This document shows, one piece after another, positions 34,598 to 46,810 of a stretch of 64,000 bases of DNA. The DNA lies in contig JAKGHH010000005.1 in NCBI GenBank assembly GCA_022828595.1, forward strand, positions 61,065,655 to 61,129,654. Reading direction: 5' to 3'. The position numbers and the translations under genes were made by a program. Position 1 is the first letter of the stretch; each line of letters begins with the position of its first letter. The notes under the pieces were generated by a model. That model ran no database searches, was not told the DNA's origin, and saw nothing but the letters and a program-made list of their open reading frames with translations. Source of the stretch: Nelumbo lutea. Its lineage: Eukaryota; Streptophyta; Magnoliopsida; Proteales; Nelumbonaceae.

Positions 34598-36925
34598 GAA
34601 TAAAATGATTCTAAAATAAAGAGATCAACTACAGTATATTCACTAATATTGTTTATATGTTAAATTCAAATCTCAATAATCAATTTAATATTTATTTACT
34701 TTTCATTGGTTTGGGATTTCAGAAAATATACTTTAATGTTTAATAAGATGCACTTACCACCACATGCAATCAATCATATCTTTTATTGCAAAAGTAAAAA
34801 AGATAAATCATAAATTTTGTCTAAAAATAAAACAAATTCGAATTTCAGATTACATTTAAATGGATATATCCTCTGCATGGGTCGGGATTTTGTTATGAAT
34901 CATATTCCAGCCTACTCAAAATCTAATATGGGCCCAATTTCACACTGTTCATTCTCCTAGCTAACTTCCGTAGGAAATATATACCAATTTAAAACAAGTA
35001 AAAAAAAAGGATTTAATTGTTTGGGATCAACGGTTATCAATGGTTCTCAATCTTAAAAATTCGTATAAAAATTATTTACAAGTAAAGAAATTCAAACTTA
35101 TGATTAAAATGTCTAGAATAAATAATGTGGACCTATGATTACAAGTGACTTGACCATGAGAAAAATCACACGTGTATTGGCTTAGGCCTATTTACATGGA
35201 GTTCGGATCAACTCCTCACCCCGACCTCACACCATGTTCCAGCCACACGAGAAGCACCAATTGTGAGGACATGTTATTTGTTCTCATGGTGAATAAATAA
35301 TGAACCCTTACATGGTGAGCAATCACAATTCATTCCCAAGTGGTGAATAAATTAATGAACTCTTACATGCATGTCTTTGAAATCATACACAGTTGCTATT
35401 GAATCTGCAAAACAATATTCTCTAATAATTACATTCATCAATAATGTCAGTTGGAAGGCCGGAAGTTGTAGGCTACTATTAGAAATCGAAAAATCGTTTG
35501 AAACACTATATGCAAAAAAATATATACTACTCTAACAATTTGATTTTTATGTACGGATTCCATTCCTTAACTTACCATTCATTATGAAGGTATGGTTCGA
35601 CCCAATGACTGACTCATTATGAATAGATTCACATTTTGTATTAAAATTGATGAGGGGTAATTTGATTTGACCTATTTATGCACGGACACGTGGAAGTAAA
35701 TAGTTGATTGGATGATAATTCGGCATTTCCTGCCACCTCATTGAGTTAGGTCAAATCAGGTATTTCGAGCATCTTATCCAAGACTGAGGTCCAAATAGCT
35801 CGCAATGGCCCAACATGCCAAGGTGACATGTGGCCAACTTCTAGAAGAAAACTAGTTGTCTCTGACCTCTTGGGATCACACCACATGTATGTGAGCCTTA
35901 TCCTCATCTCACTCGGATCGGACGGAATCGATAAATCCCATCGGTTAGCACAAAGTCCACCTCTTGGTGCGGAGCAAACTCTTAGCAGTACGGGCCGGGG
36001 ATCTCAAAGGCGTTTCGTAAGACATACAACATCTCACTTATATAAGGGCATCAGCCCCAACGATACAAAGTACACACGATTAATTACTCACTAGCCTACT
36101 TACTATTAAGCTTTCAACTTACATACTAAAAGTACTGACTTAAACATCGGAGTGCCCACACCAGGTAAACCACCTTGTATCCTCTGAACATTATTTCCTT
36201 ACAATTTGACTAGTCAATTAAGCGCTCAACATCCAAACTGCCCTCCAGCTAAGAACATCCAAATCGTGCATCATCAATAATATTAATAATATTTTAATGT
36301 ATTTCCCTATTCAAACACTTTATAGCTGTTCCAAGATTGTCATCGAAAATCCGAATAGTCAAGGTAGGCTTTTATCCAATATTGAACAATTCCTACCAAC
36401 ACTAGATAAAGAAATATACTTGAAATAAAATGTATATAAAAAACTCTATAACTTTAACCGTTTCCTCTACCTCTCCATATACAATTCTTGAACTTACCCT
36501 AAGTCTAATCTCCTTTCAATAAGCCCTTCATGTAATAAATACTTATGAACATATGTATATACCATTTTCTATTAGACATTTTGCCTAAGCAATATTTCTT
36601 TTCTTGTAGGTTGTAAAAAAAATATGCTACTTGGAGAAGGCAATTCATCAACAAGCCAAATTGAATACTCATCACTGACCCGTTGATTCATTTTTTCACT
36701 TGTTGGACTACATATGTTTTTCAACTCTTTTAATTTACATTTAATTTACATTATCACTTCTTTTGTTTTATCATTATTTTTGTGAGGTCTAATGTCATAT
36801 TTGACCATTATTTTTATTTAAAATTAAATATGACCTTCTACATTACACTTTTTCTTACCATTAGCCCTTGCAATGCAACACTTTTTCTTACCATTAACCC
36901 TTGTAGTGGTAGAGGAAAAGAAAAA
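34598..36925. other. spacer with an LTR-like segment
   Basis: AT-rich DNA without a gene. About 35740-36240 looks like a retrotransposon LTR or solo LTR: TTATATAAGGGCATC (about 36039) as a TATA region, then a pyrimidine-rich leader and ATCGGAGTGCCCACACC. A related segment is near 59570-59720. I could not define its ends. Confidence 0.35.
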
Positions 36926-37567
36926 GGGTAAATTTTTTAAATTACCGTATGGTTTAATTAATTGACTAACTTTATTTTTACTATTTACATATTGTCTTAG
37001 AGTATCCCCTAAATTTTCTGACATTTTACTAAGTCTTCATTGTCATTAATGTTTATTAACGGTTACAAGAAAAATACTATTTTACCCATTATTTTTTTTT
37101 CAATTTTTCAAAATAAAACATTAAAATCAGTGAACTAAAACCAATATGGTTCGACAACATCAACCGACGGAATCGTTATTGTAGCTGCCGCTGAATACGT
37201 CCAATGTCCATTGAGCAAAGAACTAAAACACCATCCATGAATATGAGCGGATCGACATACCTTTAATCCATCGGCTTCACCCTCATCATATGCATGTTTA
37301 AGTGTGGGTCATCTCATTTGGAGTGGCAGGTAGCTAGCGGGGCCGAGGTGGGATTTATGATAATGGTAGTAGTTGTGGTCCCTCACAATAAATATTCAAG
37401 TTCCACCATCAAAGGAGAGGATTTGGTAGCGTTCGGCAAGGGGGGAGTTGAATTTTTCGACATGTTAGTATCGGATATCGTATCAGATAAGTCGGATACG
37501 AAATATACTTTGAAAATGCATGGATTTGAACGAAAGATATAGAAACACTTGGATATGCTAATAAAGA

Positions 37568-37704
37568 GTTCACATCTCTGCCCCAGAGTACATCCCTGCC
37601 ATGTATTGAGAGTATCTCCCAATGATGACATCATCGGTTCTGGTACCATCGTAGGGAGATGTACCCAATACACGGCGAGGATGTACTGTGGGGCAGAGAT
37701 GTGG
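37568..37704. repeat. hairpin H1, about 50-base arms
   Basis: CACATCTCTGCCCCAGAGTA at the left pairs with the complementary right arm that ends GGGGCAGAGATGTG. Pairing continues to ATCTCCC/GGGAGAT with about seven mismatches in 50. The arm wording is shared with the hairpins at 55973-56070 and 56137-56256. Confidence 0.7.
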
Positions 37705-37884
37705 TCTCACTAGTAAAATGCATACAAATCAAATAAATACATTAATCATACTAAACTAAAAGCTGAATTATCTATGAATAAGATATAAATACATGAGAAA
37801 TGCATACTTTAATAAGTTACATGAAGAGAAATATTACAATAAACAATACTGGGACTCTAGAACATTCAAACATTGTACAATAAT

Positions 37885-38385
37885 TATCACTCTTTCAATT
37901 TTATAATTATAATTTTCAATTTTTATTAATTTAGTATTTTATTTAAATAACAACTATTTTTTTAAATAATAAAAATGTTTTCATTTTTAACATATAATGT
38001 TTTTATTTTACACATATTTGTAAAATAAAACAAATAAATCATATTAAGGTAGATAAAATAAATTATATTTAATTTTTAGTTTTTATTAAATTTTTTTGGG
38101 AAAATTAAATCTTAAATTATTCATTTCAGTTTTTATAATTATAATTTTTTGTTATTCATTAATTTTGTTGGGAACATTTATTTATTTAGTATTTTTATAT
38201 AATAACTCTATGTTTTCAAATAATAACTATGTTTTCATTTTTAACATATAATTATGTGTAAAATAAAATATATAAATAATCTAAGGTAGATGAAATATAT
38301 TATTTTTATAATTTTTAGTTTTTATAAAATTTTTTGAAAAAATTAAATCTTAAATTATTTATTTCAGTTTTCACAATACTATTTT
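37885..38385. repeat. AT-rich tandem duplication, about 240-250 bp units
   Basis: TCATTTTTAACATATAAT occurs at 37981 and 38235, and AAAATTAAATCTTAAATTAT at 38101 and 38339, in the same order. The two units are diverged by substitutions and small indels. Non-coding. Confidence 0.65.
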
Positions 38386-38855
38386 TTAACTTGTATTAAA
38401 GATGAAAAACAATCAAAAAGTACTCAATGTACAATTTTGTCAAACTAGACACGGATACACCTCTGTATAGGACCATATCCACCGACATAATGCGATACGG
38501 CTCGATATAAAGGTGTCATACCGATTCGCACAATTCATAGAATACGTAACCAGTCATAGCGTATCCTATATCCATGATCATGGATACGAATAAGATACAC
38601 CCTATATCGAGAGTATCATATCGATACCTTAATCCTTGCATGTTCTCTCTCAGACACCAGTGTTTCAGCTTGTAATCAGCTGATTCCCCAAACCAAAAAA
38701 GTGAAAAACCCACCAACAAAAGAGAGAGAGAGAGAGAGAGAACTTTATTTCTCTCCCCCTCTTTCCCTCATTCTGTAATGGCCTCTCACTGATTGGATAT
38801 CAACGGAAAAATCTAGCCAAAGGCGTCCACGATGAAGATGTGAAGGCGTTGTGCC

Positions 38856-39379
38856 TAGACCTGGCAATCGGGTTGGGTGGGTCGGGCTTGGATTGGGTCA
38901 AGGTATTTCGGGTTGATTTCGGGTTGGGTTGTCAAATGCTAGACCCTAACCCTAAATGTTAAGGTTAGGGTTGACCCATGGGTCAATTCGGGTCATCCCA
39001 AAAAATAATTAAAATGTAAAAAAATAAAGAACAATTACATGAAAATGTCAAAATTAAAAGAATTAACCTTAAAATTCCAAATATAAAATAAAAACTTAAA
39101 ACATTTTACAATTTAAAGAGTAAACAATAAAAAGTAAAGACAAAATAAAAAAAATTAAAGAATAGAAACTTCTAACAATGCATAAATAATCCCAATTAGA
39201 ATTGACAATCAGGTCAGTGGATTGACCCATGATGCAACCCAATCCAACCCAGTTTTTTTCAGGTTGGGTCAAGTCGGATCATTTTTACATTCGAATTGCT
39301 AAACATGAGACCCTAACCTTTTTTTTTTGGATTGGATTGGGTCGGGTTCGCGGGTTGATTCAACATTTTGCCAAGTCTA
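38856..39379. mobile_element. nested TIR element with 8-bp target duplication (524 bp)
   Basis: The ends TAGACCTGGCAATCGGGTTG and TTTTGCCAAGTCTA are inverted repeats. GTTGTGCC precedes and ATTGTGCC follows, an 8-bp target duplication with one mismatch, which suggests hAT. GGGTTGGGT words lie near both ends. Confidence 0.65.
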
Positions 39380-39914
39380 ATTGTGCCACTGTTGCGTTGT
39401 GTCTTGTCAGTTCCATCCCATTGTGTCTTGTCGATTCCATCTCGTGAACAGATCGATGGGGAAGGGTGTGATGTCAATGCTTTGTTGACGATAACCTACT
39501 GAATGGAGAGACAGGTGAAGTGCTGTGTCAACACTTTGCATTACATAATACCTGCCAAAATCGGGGTTTTATCCCCGGCGAAATTGTGCCAAACCCTAGT
39601 TGGCAAGAGAGAGAATGCTTTGTTTTGAGAGAGAGAGAATGCTCCGTTATGCTTCCAAAGGTTGCAACTACGTCTACGTAGAACTAGAGTGACAGATGAG
39701 AGAGAAGAACCACCACTTAATGTATTGCAAAGGTTATTTTTGTAATTTTTGAAAAAAATCAATCACGTGATATTATATGTGATTAAATGTGATGTAAAGT
39801 TAATGATAGGAGAGATTTTAGACAATTGTTAGGGATACTCTAACACAATATGAAAATAGTAAAGACAAAGTTAGTCATTTAGTTAAACCATAAGGATAAT
39901 TTAAGAAATTTGAC

Positions 39915-41610
39915 AAAAAAAAACCAGCTTAGGGATGGCAATTTTCCTTATTCCCGACGGGAACCCGACTTCCCTGATCCAATAGGATTGAGGATGGGAA
40001 TTGTTTTGACGAAACAGAAATGGGAATGATGATTAATAGGAATTCGTGATCAGAATCAGGATTGAGAATGGAGATTGAGATCCTCGCCCCACCTAGACCC
40101 CGATTATGTATATACATACATATATATATATATTAAATATATATTATTATATTATATATATTAAAATATATTTAAAACATCCCATGAAGAGCTCATTCCC
40201 ATCGCGGATTAAAGACGGCGATGAAGGTGTTAATTTCAGAATCGGGGTCGGTGAGGGGAAATATAATCCCCGCCCCGAACCCGCCCCATTTCCATTCTTA
40301 TACCGGGTGACTTTATAAGACACGTAAACGCCACGTAGCAAATAAGAGGTGAAAACAGCAACCTAAGCCGAGGGGAAGGAAGTCTGCTTCTACCGGAATT
40401 CCACAACAGAGAAAATGGATCAAAATACCCACATGCCACATGGCACTGACACGACTGGTATTAGTGTGTTTATCGAGAAAACGATCACACTCCCATACCA
40501 ATTCTGGAGGATATTTACGACTCTGACAAGCGTACCGCGTTACATTTTAATCTCGTAGCTTGCGGAATACAGAATCTTGGTTTTAAATTCCAAAATTTTA
40601 GGCATCGATGGGGCTAGTTTACTTCAAGCTATTTATTAGAAGAAAACGAGGAAAAGCCATAGCAGAAGTGAGGAGTGAGGAGTGAGGAGAGAGGAGATGG
40701 ATAAAAAAAGTAGAAGAAAATCCAACGACACCTTCGTGGAATACAGAATCTTAGCCAAGTGTGGAAGCGACTGAAATTATCTGTAGTATTTTCTCTCGTC
40801 TCCAAGCTTCTGAGGCAAGGTTCCATTTCTCTGCAACTCTCAATCTGTCAATGTCAACAACTCTCTATAAATACTTTCCCTTGTTTTTTGTTTTTGTTTT
40901 AATGAAAACCCTAGCATCAACCATCGTTGGGCATTGGTTTCTAAGTTCCTTGTTGCCGGCTTCTTTGTTGTATCTGCTGTTTCCTTCTGATTCTATCAAT
41001 AATTGATGAAGGAATGTATTCTTCTTGCATTAAGCTCGACCTTTTTATCTCTATCTGCTTCTATATTTCTTTTTTTTTTTGTGGAATTCGGCTTGGATTA
41101 TTGCCTTGATCATTGTAGAGAAATGTCATTCTGCTGCAATCCGCTTTGTGTCTGTATTGCTTAAGCTATAACAGACCACTAGAAGCTGTGATGTTTGATC
41201 GGTGTATTAGAAATATGAATGTTAATAAGGAATGTAATTATGTCTCGAACCCTAATTCTTGGGGTTTAGTATAGCGGTCGTTAGACTTTGATTCTAAGCA
41301 TCCAGAGACATTTACTTCAAACCCCCCAGTTACTTCGGGGTGTTTGAATTTGTCCCTCAAATATCCTCTTTACTTATGAGGAATTATTTCTTCCTCATAA
41401 GTTTTTCAACACTGCTAAAAAATCCATTGCGTCTAGGGCAGTTATTTTGCAATGCCGGATTATTCTGTTCATTGTTATTCAGGAGACCACCTGATTTGTA
41501 AGCAAGTCTTCTATTGATGGTGCACTGCAAGTCAAAGATGGTTATGGTCATAAAATGTCTATAAAAAACCTGAAAAAAACTACATGGTCATGGCTTTTGT
41601 TAGTTATTAT
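39915..41610. other. spacer, possible promoter region
   Basis: 39929-40300 is an old dispersed repeat (GATGGCAATTTTCCTTATTCC and CCCGCCCCATTTCC). A GA-rich stretch with repeated GAGGAGTGA words is at 40665-40700, and a TATA-like CTATAAATA at 40865. This could be the distal promoter of the BPC gene, whose class often has introns in the 5' UTR, but the link is inference. Confidence 0.3.
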
Positions 41611-42444
41611 CAGTGTTTTAAAAGCGTAAGGTGCAAAAAAAAAAGCCCAAGGTGAGGCGCACGCCTTTTTAAGCAAGGCGCAAAATTACAAAAAAAAAAC
41701 TAAAAATAAAAAGTCAGAAAATTCAATAAAATGCCAAAAAATTAAAAAAATGCAAAGAATTCAAAAAATATTAAACATAATGTTAATAAAAAAATATAAA
41801 CTTAAATTTTAAAATAAATGTTCTAAAAAACCTATTATCTAAAATTAAAATACATAAACATAACATATAAGGCGTATTCAAATGAAAATTTAAAAGTAAA
41901 AGAAAACATATAAAGCATTTTCAAGCATGTAAAACCCACAATCTCTTTTTTTCCTTAATTGCATTGTTTCAAGTAGCTAATGTGATGTAAAACATATTGC
42001 ATTCTTGATTCTATGAGTCGCCTTTGTACCACGCCCCTCGAGGCAAGCCCCAACAAGTCTATGTTAGGGTCTGAAATTCTTATTTCTCACATAAGAAATA
42101 ATGATTTTATAACTTTCATTGCCTTTTAAGAAGATATTTTGTTGCAATGAATGAATGAATAACATTAGCAAATAGGGTGTTCTCGGAGCTTCGGTGAAAT
42201 AAGAATTTCAGACCCTAACATAGACTTGTTCGGGCTTGCCTCGAGGGGCGTGGTCGGGGGTCCGCCCCGGCCTAGCCATTAGACTAAATAAAAGCAAAAA
42301 ATGCATAAGTTTAAAACGACACATGCCTAGGCTAAGGTGCATCAGGCGTGCACCTTTTGAAAGGGGTGCACCTAGGACCTGGGCGAGGCGCATACCCCAA
42401 AATGCGCCTCGCGTATGCTCCTAGGCACACCTTTTAAATCACTG
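41611..42444. mobile_element. hAT-like TIR element (834 bp)
   Basis: The ends CAGTGTTTTAAAAGCG and the complement of CCTTTTAAATCACTG are inverted repeats. GTTATTAT precedes and GTTATAAT follows, an 8-bp target duplication with one mismatch. GAGGCGCACGCC and AAGGTGCA words recur near both ends. A near-perfect inverted repeat (42029-42253) lies inside. Confidence 0.65.
42029..42253. repeat. 58-bp near-perfect inverted repeat
   Basis: 42029-42086 and 42196-42253 are reverse complements with a single mismatch in 58 positions (left arm begins CCACGCCCCTCGAGGCAAGC). The 109-base spacer has no structure of its own. The arms are much better conserved than the ends of the surrounding 834-bp element. 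Confidence 0.9.
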
Positions 42445-42658
42445 GTTATAATACCCTTGAATTCTATTGGTCTGTCATTACAATGGATGATGCAAGGATA
42501 GATTTGCATGTGCGCCTACTGAGAGTCACTAACCATTCCTCCTGATATATCTCCCTATAGGTTCAGAGAATGGGTGAAAAATTCTTAAATGTGATAACTA
42601 ATGAGGTTGAAAATCATTGGTTGCTACTTGCTACGAGTTTCTTGTCAATTTTGGCGGA

Positions 42659-42973
42659 GTTTGGAATCGTCGGCGTTTATTGAATAAACGCTGCCACATA
42701 GGCACCACTTCAGCATTTCCCTCATTATGCGAATCCATATGCATAGAGACTTGCAAAAGCAAGCATGATTTATGTGCGCACCTACCGTTTGGGGAAGCTT
42801 CACTTTAGCGCTTCCCCTAACGGGTAGATGTTTATTCACTGTTTTGCTGATGTGGTGCCTAATGGTGCCTGGTGGTGCCTAAGTGTCAATAAACGGATTC
42901 ATTATTGCTTTTCTCGGTTTTGCAAACAAATCAAGTACAAACATTTAGTGAATAAATGTCCACAGTTCCAAAC
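42659..42973. mobile_element. MITE with internal palindromes (315 bp)
   Basis: GTTTGGAATCGTCGGCGTTT at the left and the complement of AAATGTCCACAGTTCCAAAC at the right form imperfect inverted repeats. A GGCGTTTATTGAATAAACGC palindrome (about 42671) and a hairpin around the CCGTTTGGGGAAGC motif (about 42783-42828) lie inside. Confidence 0.5.
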
Positions 42974-43189
42974 ACATACTTTGTTTCCTAGTGAAGTTGG
43001 ATTTTGTATTATTTCATATTTGTCCCCTCCCCCTTTCTTATTCTCCTTTGTTGTGGCCTCAGTACTGTGGATTGGCAAAACACTCAATTTACTAGGCAAC
43101 TTCCAAAGAGGCCTCCAGCATGGGGCGTACCGACTAGGATGGTTTACACCATTATGTGCCATCAGGAGATCAACTAATCTTTGACTGCG

Positions 43190-43310
43190 AATTGGCAGCT
43201 AAACGAGGGCATTACCTGTAATTTATAAATTTGAACCTGGGACCTCCCAAAGGGGTGAAGGTGCCATCTACCACTGCATCAATAGGTAACTGGTTGGCCT
43301 GTCTGTTCTG
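43190..43310 (-). mobile_element. tRNA-derived SINE fragment
   Basis: On the minus strand TTGATGCAGTGGTAGATGGC resembles an A-box region and GGTTCAAATT a B box. Cloverleaf folding is not possible. Boundaries are approximate. Confidence 0.4.
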
Positions 43311-46300
43311 GAACTTTCATTTAGTTAATTTGGAACTAATGTATTATTTTTGTGAAAGCTTATTCAAGAGTATCAGTACATATGGCAAAAAAATGTGTTA
43401 TGAAGCTATAATATTACTTGGTTCAATTTTCCACTCCAGGTGAAGGAGGAAATCTGGGAAAGTTGGACATGAATCTTCTTATAGGAAGCATTGACGTTGT
43501 TGGAGATGAATGATGTGATATATATGGTAAATTCTCTGATGAAAAAAAATCAGCCTGCTTGCTTCTCCATAGTGTAAATCAAGTTTTTGATGGTTCTTTT
43601 CAAGAATGTAGTGATCTAAAAACTTTAGAAGAAGCATTGCAGTAGATCATGGGTCTTTTTAAAGGTGTGAGGTTCACCAAGATATAGGATCAACAACTCT
43701 AGTACTAAACTGATACAAAAATCAGAATAGGCCTGCAAAAAAAAAAATAATAATAATAATTAACACCTAGGCTTTTATAGGCATCATCACCTAGAACTAT
43801 AAGAGTTATTCAGAATCAATAGCTAAAAGCTTCTTGAGGGAATCAAGACCATTAAGAAAATCTGGCGTCACATTAAAGAAAACTAAGGCAACAGTAAAGT
43901 TTTATTTCAATTATTTTCCTCATTTGCAGCAACAATATGGACCTTATTTAAGCTTATTCCCTATTTTCATGACTCATAATCAGTAGTAATGTCTAAATAA
44001 AGTTGGATTGACTTACAAAGACTTCCCAAAAATTGGCATTTTGACTAACTACTACTTTGACATAAGCCTCTATTAGGGAACCAACTTCTAAATCAATTAC
44101 CTACCAAAGTAAATCTTAAAACTATTAGAAATCTAGCTCAAAATAACAAAAAATAGAAATATCAACATAAATTCTTCAGTTTTGATGAATTGGCCATAAA
44201 ATGATGAATTCGTGTACAAATTGCATGATCTTGGACTTGTAGCATAGATGACTGAATAAGCTTTCTAAATGGCACCAAAATCATACCAATTGTGCAAGTT
44301 TTGGCACTCCAAGGTTTGGTTGCAAGTAGAATTACTAACTAAAGATATTTTCTTCTGTGTTTTCTTTTACTTGAAAGTTGAAACTCAAGTAATTCCACTA
44401 TGATTTTGAATTTAAGATCCTTTGCATTCCACATAATCAAGGGATATTATATGTGAATTCATTCAACTTTCTTCCTTCCTTTCTTTCTTTATGTTCCTCT
44501 TTACTTGGTTTTCTCTTTTCAAGCTATATATGACCATGCTTATGTCTTGCACTCTTGCTAAATTTTGAAAATGGGCAATTTTCCATTTTGAAGGAGACAA
44601 TTTTATGGTGTCAAGGGTATAGACTCAGTATGGTTGGGCCCCTTTTAATTCAATAGATACCCATAGGGAATCATGATTTAAACCCTGTTTAGGAAAACTC
44701 AAAGATGAATCTTATATTTGAGATAAAAAAAATTGGAACAAAGTGTCTTCTTATATGTTTTCTCATGTGGAAGTGCCATTATGTTCCTTATTAGTTTTTT
44801 TGTGGTTATTTATTTTTCTATTTCTACTTCACCAAATTATTCTCATGCTTTGGAACTTCTATGCCATCTGGAATTTATTCTCACAAGAGTTGGGAGGGGG
44901 TTTGCTGATGAAGAGGTAACTAGCTTGACAATTTGGTAGAGATCGGCAAAATCTTTTCCCTTTAGTATGGAAAGTGGGTTAGGCAAGATTGAAATATATT
45001 ACTGGGAAATTGAACACTATTAGCCAAGTTAAAATGCAACCCAACCCATAGGCCTCTAACAATCATACCCATAAATCCAGGCCTGTGACATTTTAAATTG
45101 AATGGTGCCCACTCTAGTATGACCAAACCTTGCAAAGGGAGTAGTCAAGGACAGCTAGCATGGCCACAGAGATTAGGTGTGATCTTTGGTTGGGCTTTCT
45201 GGGCCTATGACTTTAAATATATTATATTAAATGTATATAATATTTTGTATTATATGACATAATATATGTATACATATATGCCTTGTGGGCTGTGCCAGGC
45301 CAGGCCAGGCCAGAAATGATAACCACTAACAGAGATCCCTTTAACAAGATATTTTGCCTTTTCATATAAAAGGTTGTTTATTAGATAATTAGGGTCTAAA
45401 GGGCACCAAATTTTATCTACAAAACAAAAGGTTGTGCATTTTCTTCCATTTCAATTAAAGAAGTCAAGAAAATGTTAAAATCTTGAGCTGACAATCATGA
45501 GAATGCAGGTTCAAGTCTGAGAGCAGCCACTTCATGCAAGAAGTGCCAAAGGTTAGGTCTTTATCCTGTTGACCCCTCCCAATTATAGCTAGGGCCAAAA
45601 TTGGGTGATGGGCCATGGCCTTTTTTAAATCAAGAATAGATTTGGCATCTTTTTTTTTTTTTTTCGCTTCTAAAGTGTCATTCCTAACATAGTGGAGATG
45701 CTTCATCATCTCCCTCTTTGGGGTGGTGAGACCACCACCTATTTGTTACATAGTACAGGCTTTTATCCTTTTCATTATCTCAACCTTTTTTGTCCTTTCC
45801 TCTCTCCTTTCTCTCCTTTTGTGGAAGATTCTTTATTAAAGCTTCTTCAAACTTATTTATAAAATAGGGAAAAGGCTTCTTCAAGTTTGTACAAGTGAAA
45901 TCCTCTTCTTCTACCAGTATTGTCCTGAATGGTGAACCATGGCATGTGGCCTCTGAAGTAAATAGGCAGAACTAGAGGATTAAAGTCTATTTCCCTGATG
46001 CATAACAGTCCACATTAACAAATAGGAAATAGGAATAAAGCTTCACTGTGATGATTTGTTTACAAATTAATTGTAGAAATTTTTATGGTGTAGACCTTTT
46101 TGTGTGCGTATATCAGAAAGTAACATGTTCACAGGTTAGTGGACTTTATATGTCCTTTTATAGAGGAAGGCAACTTATTGTGTATTTGTGTACGAGATGG
46201 TTAGTAGACCTGCATCTCCTTACTCATCACATAAAGGTAGGGGGAGAGGAATTTGGGACTTATATGAAAAGAAACAACATTATTACACTGGAAATCTTGT

Positions 46301-46319
46301 CATTTTTCCTTATCATTTA
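43311..46319. other. spacer upstream of the BPC gene
   Basis: No gene is recognised. A pyrimidine tract ending in CACTCCAG before GTGAAGGAGG (43440) could be a splice acceptor of a 5'-UTR exon. A SINE-like fragment with GGTTCAAGTCT lies at about 45480-45590. I searched for the usual BPC N-terminal coding segment here and did not find it. Confidence 0.35.
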
Positions 46320-46770
46320 CAGTGTTTCCAACCTGTCACTGACCTTGCTGGATGGACCATTTGACCCGTCACCCAAACATAATACTGGCTTGGGTTAACC
46401 CTTAATCCACCTTCAGTCAAAAAGAACTGACTTGGTTAGAGACCTAGCGACCTGGGCAGTTGAACCGTCAACCTGGTTGACCTAGAGAGCGAGTGATGGG
46501 CTAGAAATTACAATATTTTTTCTTTTTTTAGGTTTAATATTTTAAAATTTACTGGTTACATATATCTATGTATATTATATATGTATGTGAAGCATACACG
46601 AATGCATCCATGAATGTATTGTTTTCTGCATATATAATTGTATATATTTTCTTGTATTTTACTATTTTTTTTACTTATTCATGACATCACTGGCTGACCC
46701 ATTAGACCCAGACACTTGAACCCCTGACCTGTCACCCAGAGGGAAAAATGGGTCAGTCTCAATAACACTG
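46320..46770. mobile_element. TIR element abutting the BPC start (451 bp)
   Basis: It begins CAGTGTTTCCAACCTGTCAC and ends GGTCAGTCTCAATAACACTG, imperfect inverted repeats. ATCATTTA precedes and ATCTTATG follows, at best a worn 8-bp target duplication. Its right end is 40 bases from the ATG of the BPC gene. GACCCGTCACCC words occur near both ends. Confidence 0.6.
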
Positions 46771-46810
46771 ATCTTATGCCACTGTTGACAGTCCTACCAT
46801 TACATGATCA

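Larger units (their letters stand above)
36926..39914. mobile_element. long-TIR element, copy 2 (3.0 kb)
   Basis: GGGTAAATTTTTTAAATTACC at the left is the inverted repeat of the right end (complement of GGATAATTTAAGAAATTTGAC). Homology runs about 140-150 bases inwards on both sides and also matches the element at 31488-34588. A-rich octamers flank it. The interior holds a hairpin (37568-37704), an AT-rich tandem duplication (37885-38385), a nested TIR element (38856-39379) and GA repeats (38722-38741). Confidence 0.6.

Noticed and set aside
35828..36094. 88-codon open frame
   Set aside because: It lies in an LTR-like segment with a TATA region inside it; no domain is recognised.
40903..41006. 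short hydrophobic frame starting MKTLASTIVGHWFLSS
   Set aside because: It looks like a signal peptide or membrane helix, but it is only 34 residues, matches nothing I know and lies in a likely 5'-UTR or spacer.
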